40,457 nt of DNA, taken from the IMG/VR virus record IMGVR_UViG_3300044626_000868, positions 1 through 40,457 of that record. The stretch is one strand, 5' to 3'. The notes below the pieces were generated by a model. It worked only from the letters and a program-made list of their open reading frames with translations. It was not told the origin of the DNA and searched no databases. Shown piece after piece: positions 39,776 to 40,457 of the stretch. Numbering within the stretch: position 1 is the stretch's first letter; each line of letters starts with the position of its first letter. This DNA is from a virus. The position numbers and the translations under genes are program-made.

Positions 39776-40111
39776 TCGTGTCGATAAAACGGCTAAAAAC
39801 GTACACGATAGCTTTGCGGGCGACATTGATGTCGGTCACAAAATAGCCGATTAACCCGCTCAAACGGTGCTAAAGCTGGCCAGTTTAGCCACTTTGCCGA
39901 TATGGGGATTCCCATTTCGGCCGACCATAACCACTAGTTAGGGTCATTTTTTGCGAGCGTCCGCAAAAAACAGTTATACGGGGCGTGTTGTAAAACCATT
40001 TTGCTGGCATCGGCAATATGGTCGCCGTGGCTATTGCCATAATGGAAACAACCACCGAGGGATACTCGGTAGTTGCTCGTTCGGTTTACTACCAACAAGG
40101 ACAAGTTGTTG
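39776..40111. other. Gene-free run of consecutive inverted repeats
   Basis: Seven inverted repeats in about 340 bp: TCGTGT/ACACGA (39,774-39,808 region), CGACAT-TG-ATGTCG (39,821-39,834), GCTAAA...TTTAGC around CTGGCCAG (39,869-39,889), an 11-bp stem with one mismatch (39,896-39,921), TTTTTTGCG/CGCAAAAAA (39,947-39,970), a 10-bp stem with one mismatch (39,995-40,022), CAAC-ACCGAG/CTCGGT-GTTG (40,049-40,075) and CAACAA/TTGTTG (40,093-40,111). No open frame here looks coding. It may be a structured RNA transcribed from the minus-strand motif at 40,153, or part of the replication/packaging region. Confidence 0.6.
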
Positions 40112-40152
40112 ATAGCCAAGCCGTAAAACCAACAGGGTCACAACATAGGCCA

Positions 40153-40164
40153 AGTATACCACAA
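40153..40164 (-). promoter_or_regulatory. Minus-strand extended -10 motif, copy 3
   Basis: TTGTGGTATACT on the minus strand, identical to the copy at 39,627-39,638. It points into the hairpin run at 39,776-40,111. Confidence 0.45.
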
Positions 40165-40187
40165 CCCCTTTGCCGTGGGGTGGGGGT

Positions 40188-40416
40188 AACTTCTTAACTT
40201 CTAAAGGGAGTTAAGCAGGGAGTTATTATAAACCCAGTGATAGCTTGATATTTAACCCTAACTCCCTAACTTTTCATCTCTCTTATAAAAAAAAATATAA
40301 TATAATATATTTATTTATATAAGAGGCTTGGAAGTTAGGGAGTTAAGGTGTTTCTTGTTGATATGACTAGGTTTATAATAACTCCCGCCTTAACTCCCTT
40401 TAGAAGTTAGGAAGTT
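40188..40416. other. Candidate replication origin: 229-bp palindrome with AT core and iterons
   Basis: Outer arms of 47 bp (40,188-40,234 and 40,370-40,416) are inverted repeats with three mismatches. Inner arms (40,256-40,272 and 40,332-40,348) match at 16 of 17 positions, and a third pair CTCTTATA/TATAAGAG (40,280-40,287/40,318-40,325) flanks a core of 40 bp of pure A/T (40,283-40,322). All pairs share one centre near 40,302. Six GGGAGTTA and five GAAGTTA-like motifs lie in the arms in both orientations, like iterons bound by an initiator next to a DNA-unwinding element. Origin function is inference; the primase-helicase is the likely partner. Confidence 0.7.
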
Positions 40417-40457
40417 AAGAGCTACAGTGGTTGCTTGGTTCATAAGTATATACTTTG

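Noticed and set aside
39557-39826. Minus-strand open frame of 89 codons
   Set aside because: It runs through terminator Td and a promoter-like motif, has no ribosome site and its composition is not protein-like.
39934-40119. Minus-strand open frame of 61 codons in the hairpin run
   Set aside because: Three strong hairpins lie within it and there is no ribosome site; the inverted repeats explain the sequence better.
1-40457. Direct terminal repeats at the window ends
   Set aside because: The first and last about 40 bases share only short AT-rich similarity (GGTT...TATACT); no clear direct repeat was found by eye.
1-40457. tRNA genes or an integrase attachment site
   Set aside because: No cloverleaf with a TTC-loop motif and no integrase gene were recognised in the gaps.

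Overview
The window looks like a complete or nearly complete genome of a tailed, podovirus-type bacteriophage (Caudoviricetes). It carries small and large terminase subunits, a portal, a scaffold, an N4 gp56-type major capsid protein, a short-tail adaptor, a beta-propeller tail protein, a tail fibre, large internal (ejection) proteins and a lysis module. I see no long tail-tube or tape-measure gene set, no integrase, no DNA polymerase, no RNA polymerase and no tRNA. A Gram-negative host is suggested by a lipoprotein-type lytic transglycosylase and by sigma70-like promoters. Free use of CTA and AGG codons and many CTAG sites argue against an enterobacterial host. I cannot name the host.

Layout: (1) 1-12,112, plus strand, early/replication block. 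It holds a DUF3987-like/AEP/PriCT primase-helicase, an SSB-like protein, a YqaJ exonuclease, a RusA resolvase, an XRE regulator, a transglycosylase lipoprotein and many small hypothetical genes. A bidirectional hairpin at 12,089-12,112 closes it. (2) 36,705-12,157, minus strand, one long late operon. In order of transcription it reads terminase, GNAT-like protein, internal virion proteins, portal, small head proteins, scaffold, capsid, connector, tail, fibre, membrane/holin candidates and M15 endolysin. (3) 36,810-39,312, plus strand, a second early operon from a consensus promoter divergent from the terminase promoter. It holds four small unknown genes, three of them in repeated leader-ORF-hairpin units, then small basic proteins, a second XRE regulator and an HNH endonuclease. 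(4) 39,313-40,457 plus 1-190, no convincing gene. This stretch holds minus-strand terminator/promoter pairs, a run of hairpins, and a 229-bp imperfect palindrome centred on 40 bp of pure A/T, which is a strong candidate replication origin.

How it may work (inference): the two plus-strand blocks would be contiguous if the genome is circular or circularly permuted, with the origin-like region between them. The two XRE proteins and a duplicated promoter/operator (5,005-5,038 and 8,169-8,202) probably regulate early genes. The primase-helicase, SSB-like protein, YqaJ and RusA would start and resolve replication while borrowing the host polymerase. The late operon then builds the virion and lyses the cell.
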